A stretch of DNA of 64,000 bases from Polyangiaceae bacterium (GTDB lineage: Bacteria; Myxococcota_A; Polyangia; Polyangiales; Polyangiaceae): positions 1 through 64,000 of the forward strand of contig JAICTZ010000035.1 in assembly GCA_025936115.1 (NCBI GenBank). The letters are read 5' to 3'. Numbering within the stretch: the stretch's first letter is position 1; every line of letters begins with the position of its first letter. Shown here one piece after another: positions 61,985 to 64,000 of the stretch. A program made the position numbers and the translations under genes. The notes beneath the pieces are model-generated. The model was not told where the DNA came from and searched no databases. It worked only from the letters and a program-made list of their open reading frames with translations.

Positions 61985-62820
61985 CGCAAGCGGCGGCCCC
62001 GCGGATTCACCTGCGCGCGAACGCGGACGGACTCAGTCATCCGGGCGCGCAGGCGCCCTATTATATGCCTGCCGGAGACGAGGTGCGCATTTTCAAGGCG
62101 TGCCACGAGCAGGGACTCGCGGTCATGCTCAAGGGGCCGACAGGCTGCGGCAAAACGAGGTTCGTCGAGTACATGGCGTGGGAGCTCGGCCGTCCGCTCG
62201 TCACCGTGGCCTGCCACGACGATCTCTCGGCCAGCGACCTCCTCGGCCGCTACGTCGTGCACGGCGGGGAGACCGAGTGGCGAGACGGACCGCTCACGCG
62301 CGCCGTGCGGAACGGTGCGCTCTGCTACCTGGACGAAGTGGTCGAGGCGCGACAGGACACCATCGTCGTCATCCATCCGCTTGCCGACGAGCGGCGCCTG
62401 CTGCCGCTCGACAAGACGGGCGAGCTCTTGGAAGCCGCGCGCGGATTTCAGCTCGTGATTTCCTACAATCCGGGGTACCAGCACGTCCTCAAGGATCTCA
62501 AGCCGAGCACACGGCAGCGGTTCGTCGTGCTGGAGCTGGACTTCCCTACGGCCGAGCGCGAAGCCGAGATTGTCGCTCACGAGAGCGGGCTCGACGCACC
62601 GAGCGCCGCGTCGTTGGTCAAGCTCGCTCACCGCGTGCGCAACCTGCGCGATCGCGGCCTGGCAGAAGTCCCGAGCACTCGCCTGCTCGTCGCCACGGGG
62701 CGCCTAGTAGCCGCGGGGGTTCCGCTGCGCGACGCTTGCCGCACGGCGTTCGTCGCGCCTCTCTCGGACGATCCCACGCTGCTCGCCGGCATCGCGGATC
62801 TCGCGGAAGCGACCCTGTAG
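61981..62820 (+). CDS. norQ: NorQ/CbbQ-type MoxR-like AAA ATPase
   Basis: A 279-residue AAA ATPase with Walker A GPTGCGKTRFVEYM, sensor/Walker B ALCYLDEVVEARQD and the CbbQ-type C-terminal domain ending PTLLAGIADLAEATL. NorQ with NorD inserts the FeB iron or otherwise activates NorB. The ATG at 61981 overlaps the norB stop as ATGA; an in-frame ATG at 61948 would lie inside norB. Followed by norD. Confidence 0.94.
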   Translation: MTQAAAPRIHLRANADGLSHPGAQAPYYMPAGDEVRIFKACHEQGLAVMLKGPTGCGKTRFVEYMAWELGRPLVTVACHDDLSASDLLGRYVVHGGETEWRDGPLTRAVRNGALCYLDEVVEARQDTIVVIHPLADERRLLPLDKTGELLEAARGFQLVISYNPGYQHVLKDLKPSTRQRFVVLELDFPTAEREAEIVAHESGLDAPSAASLVKLAHRVRNLRDRGLAEVPSTRLLVATGRLVAAGVPLRDACRTAFVAPLSDDPTLLAGIADLAEATL

Positions 62821-62826
62821 GCCTGC

Positions 62827-64000
62827 GTGGCGGAAGCAGACGAGCTGCTCGCAGACGGCGCGTTGATCGCGACGCGCTTCGTGCACGACGTTTGGCGGCG
62901 TCAGCGCCCGCGAGCGGAGCTCGCGCAGTTCGCCGACGCACGCGAGCGCGTCGAGTGCTTCATCGTCGGCCTGTGCGGCGCCTGCCCGCCGCTCGCGCTC
63001 GCGGCGCCGCCGCTGCCGCGCACACTGCTCGGACGGCTCGTGCTTCGAATCCCGCGCCATCTGAACCTGGCTCAGGCTCGACCCGGGACGGACGGGCGGC
63101 GCGTGTTGCTTCCGCGCGAGCTCGTGCCGCTACCGAACGACCGGCAGGCGCTGCGCCGCTACCGATTCTACGCGCTCGTACAGACTCTTCGGATCGAGCG
63201 TGAAGCGCACGCGCATGCCCCAGTCGATAAGCTCGAACGAGACCTGTTCGTCGCTCGCGACGGAGCCGTGACGATACAGCTCCTCGCCGCGCGCGTGCCA
63301 CGCCTGATGCCCGACATTGCGGACTCGGTCGAAGCGAGCCTCGCGGCGCGGCCCCCGCTCGAGCTACTCACTCCCCTCGAGCGCGCCGTCGAAGAGCGAC
63401 TGCAACGGAGTCTGCGAGAGGCCCTCGCGATTCGTCCGCCCGAGGGCACATTGCCCCAAGCGCGCGCGCTCCACGAGGAAGTCCGAGACGCGGCCGGTGC
63501 CCTACGCGCGTCGTACGGCGGGCGCTACCGCGGGTTACCGGGCGTGGACTGTTGGGGAGAGCTCGTGGACTTCGCCGGACCCGGTCTCATCACGCCGGCT
63601 GCCCTCTCACGAGACGATGGCCAGCTGCCGAGGCCACGCGTCGCTCCTCTGCCCCGGCGACCGAGCCCACGCTCCGCAGCCCCGAACGAGGACGATGAGC
63701 GCCCTGGTCTCTTCGTCGTCAAAGCAGACGCTTCCCAGCAGGGCGTCGAAGATCCCTTGGGCTTGTCACGGCCGGTCGATCAGGGTCAGGCCGACGCCGC
63801 CGAGCTGTCGGATGCGCTTTCGGACCTGCCTGAAGCGCGCATCATCAGCGCGCCGGGACCCGTGCGAGAAGTCCTGCTCGGCGAACCCATGGGCCAAGCT
63901 CGTCTCGCACGGCTCCCCTCGGGTGCTCCGAGCCCGAATGCCTTGATCTATCCCGAGTGGGACTATCGTAGCGGCTCGTACCGAGAACGCGCCGTGGTCG
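62827..64000 (+). CDS. norD: NorD-type activation protein, 3' partial
   Basis: The frame is open from GTG 62827 (6 bp after the norQ stop) to the window end, 391 codons, so the C-terminus lies outside. The N-terminal part is helical and Arg-rich. A YPEWDYR motif near the window end is characteristic of NorD just before its von Willebrand A domain with a metal-ion adhesion site, which would lie downstream. NorD works with the NorQ ATPase in NOR maturation. Mid-protein Pro-rich stretch (RPRVAPLPRRPS). Because no stop is present it is easily missed; codon use and no frame breaks support a real gene. Confidence 0.9.
   Translation, partial: MAEADELLADGALIATRFVHDVWRRQRPRAELAQFADARERVECFIVGLCGACPPLALAAPPLPRTLLGRLVLRIPRHLNLAQARPGTDGRRVLLPRELVPLPNDRQALRRYRFYALVQTLRIEREAHAHAPVDKLERDLFVARDGAVTIQLLAARVPRLMPDIADSVEASLAARPPLELLTPLERAVEERLQRSLREALAIRPPEGTLPQARALHEEVRDAAGALRASYGGRYRGLPGVDCWGELVDFAGPGLITPAALSRDDGQLPRPRVAPLPRRPSPRSAAPNEDDERPGLFVVKADASQQGVEDPLGLSRPVDQGQADAAELSDALSDLPEARIISAPGPVREVLLGEPMGQARLARLPSGAPSPNALIYPEWDYRSGSYRERAVV

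Overview
The window is high-GC DNA with densely packed genes, many 4-bp ATGA/GTGA overlaps, and an unusual number of predicted secreted lipoproteins with long Gly/Ala/Ser/Thr-rich spacers. One secreted protein ends in a MYXO-CTERM-like sorting tail. Together with a Ser/Thr kinase fused to a large ATPase/TPR region and ECF sigma factors paired with membrane/TPR proteins, this points to a myxobacterium (Myxococcota, probably Polyangiales/Sorangiineae-like). No tRNA, rRNA, CRISPR array, insertion sequence or phage gene was seen; it reads as chromosomal backbone with accessory modules.

Layout. 1-4076: the 3' part of a CoA-dehydratase activase-type protein and a partner dehydratase-like protein. 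4299-7802: two convergent secreted glycosidase-like proteins. 8380-13908: a TauE/SafE exporter and a three-gene ion operon (MscS channel plus two CPA2-type antiporters). 13971-23252: serB, an O-methyltransferase with yggX, several lipoproteins, a GspC/PDZ-like protein, a DUF3293 protein and a two-component system. 23328-27870: a five-gene operon of ECF sigma factor, membrane/TPR partner, barrel-like protein and two paralogous Cys-rich lipoproteins. 27995-33887: debranching enzyme, aroE and xseA overlapping on one strand, and a divergent accC. 33931-39407: an MshEN-domain protein, the large kinase, a Uma2 nuclease, a 42-residue membrane peptide and a CPBP protease. 39451-43111: a thiol-redox operon (VKOR-DsbA fusion, OmpA-like protein, TlpA-like lipoprotein) ending in a LacI regulator. 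43191-51815: a PKD-type lipoprotein, a second sigma/barrel module, more lipoproteins and a coiled-coil protein.

51841-64000 is a nitrogen-oxide respiration region. A six-gene operon encodes a polytopic cytochrome-b-like protein with a zinc-ribbon tail, a NasA/NapA-like molybdoenzyme, a four-cluster ferredoxin, a bc1-type Rieske protein, a 74-residue membrane protein and a TDT transporter. Next come a Crp/Fnr regulator, a HiPIP, a 53-residue membrane peptide and norC-norB-norQ-norD, with norD cut by the window end. NorC carries an extra C-terminal cytochrome c domain. The simplest reading is nitrate (or a similar oxyanion) reduction by an unconventional Mo/Rieske complex next to a cNOR that turns NO into N2O; no nitrite reductase is present in the window.

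The most distinctive observations are the unusual Mo/FeS/Rieske/TDT operon, the diheme NorC, the duplicated barrel-sigma-TPR-lipoprotein module, and short direct repeats of 21-22 bp period that straddle stop codons at three separate genes. All functional statements come from reading the sequence; no database search was run.
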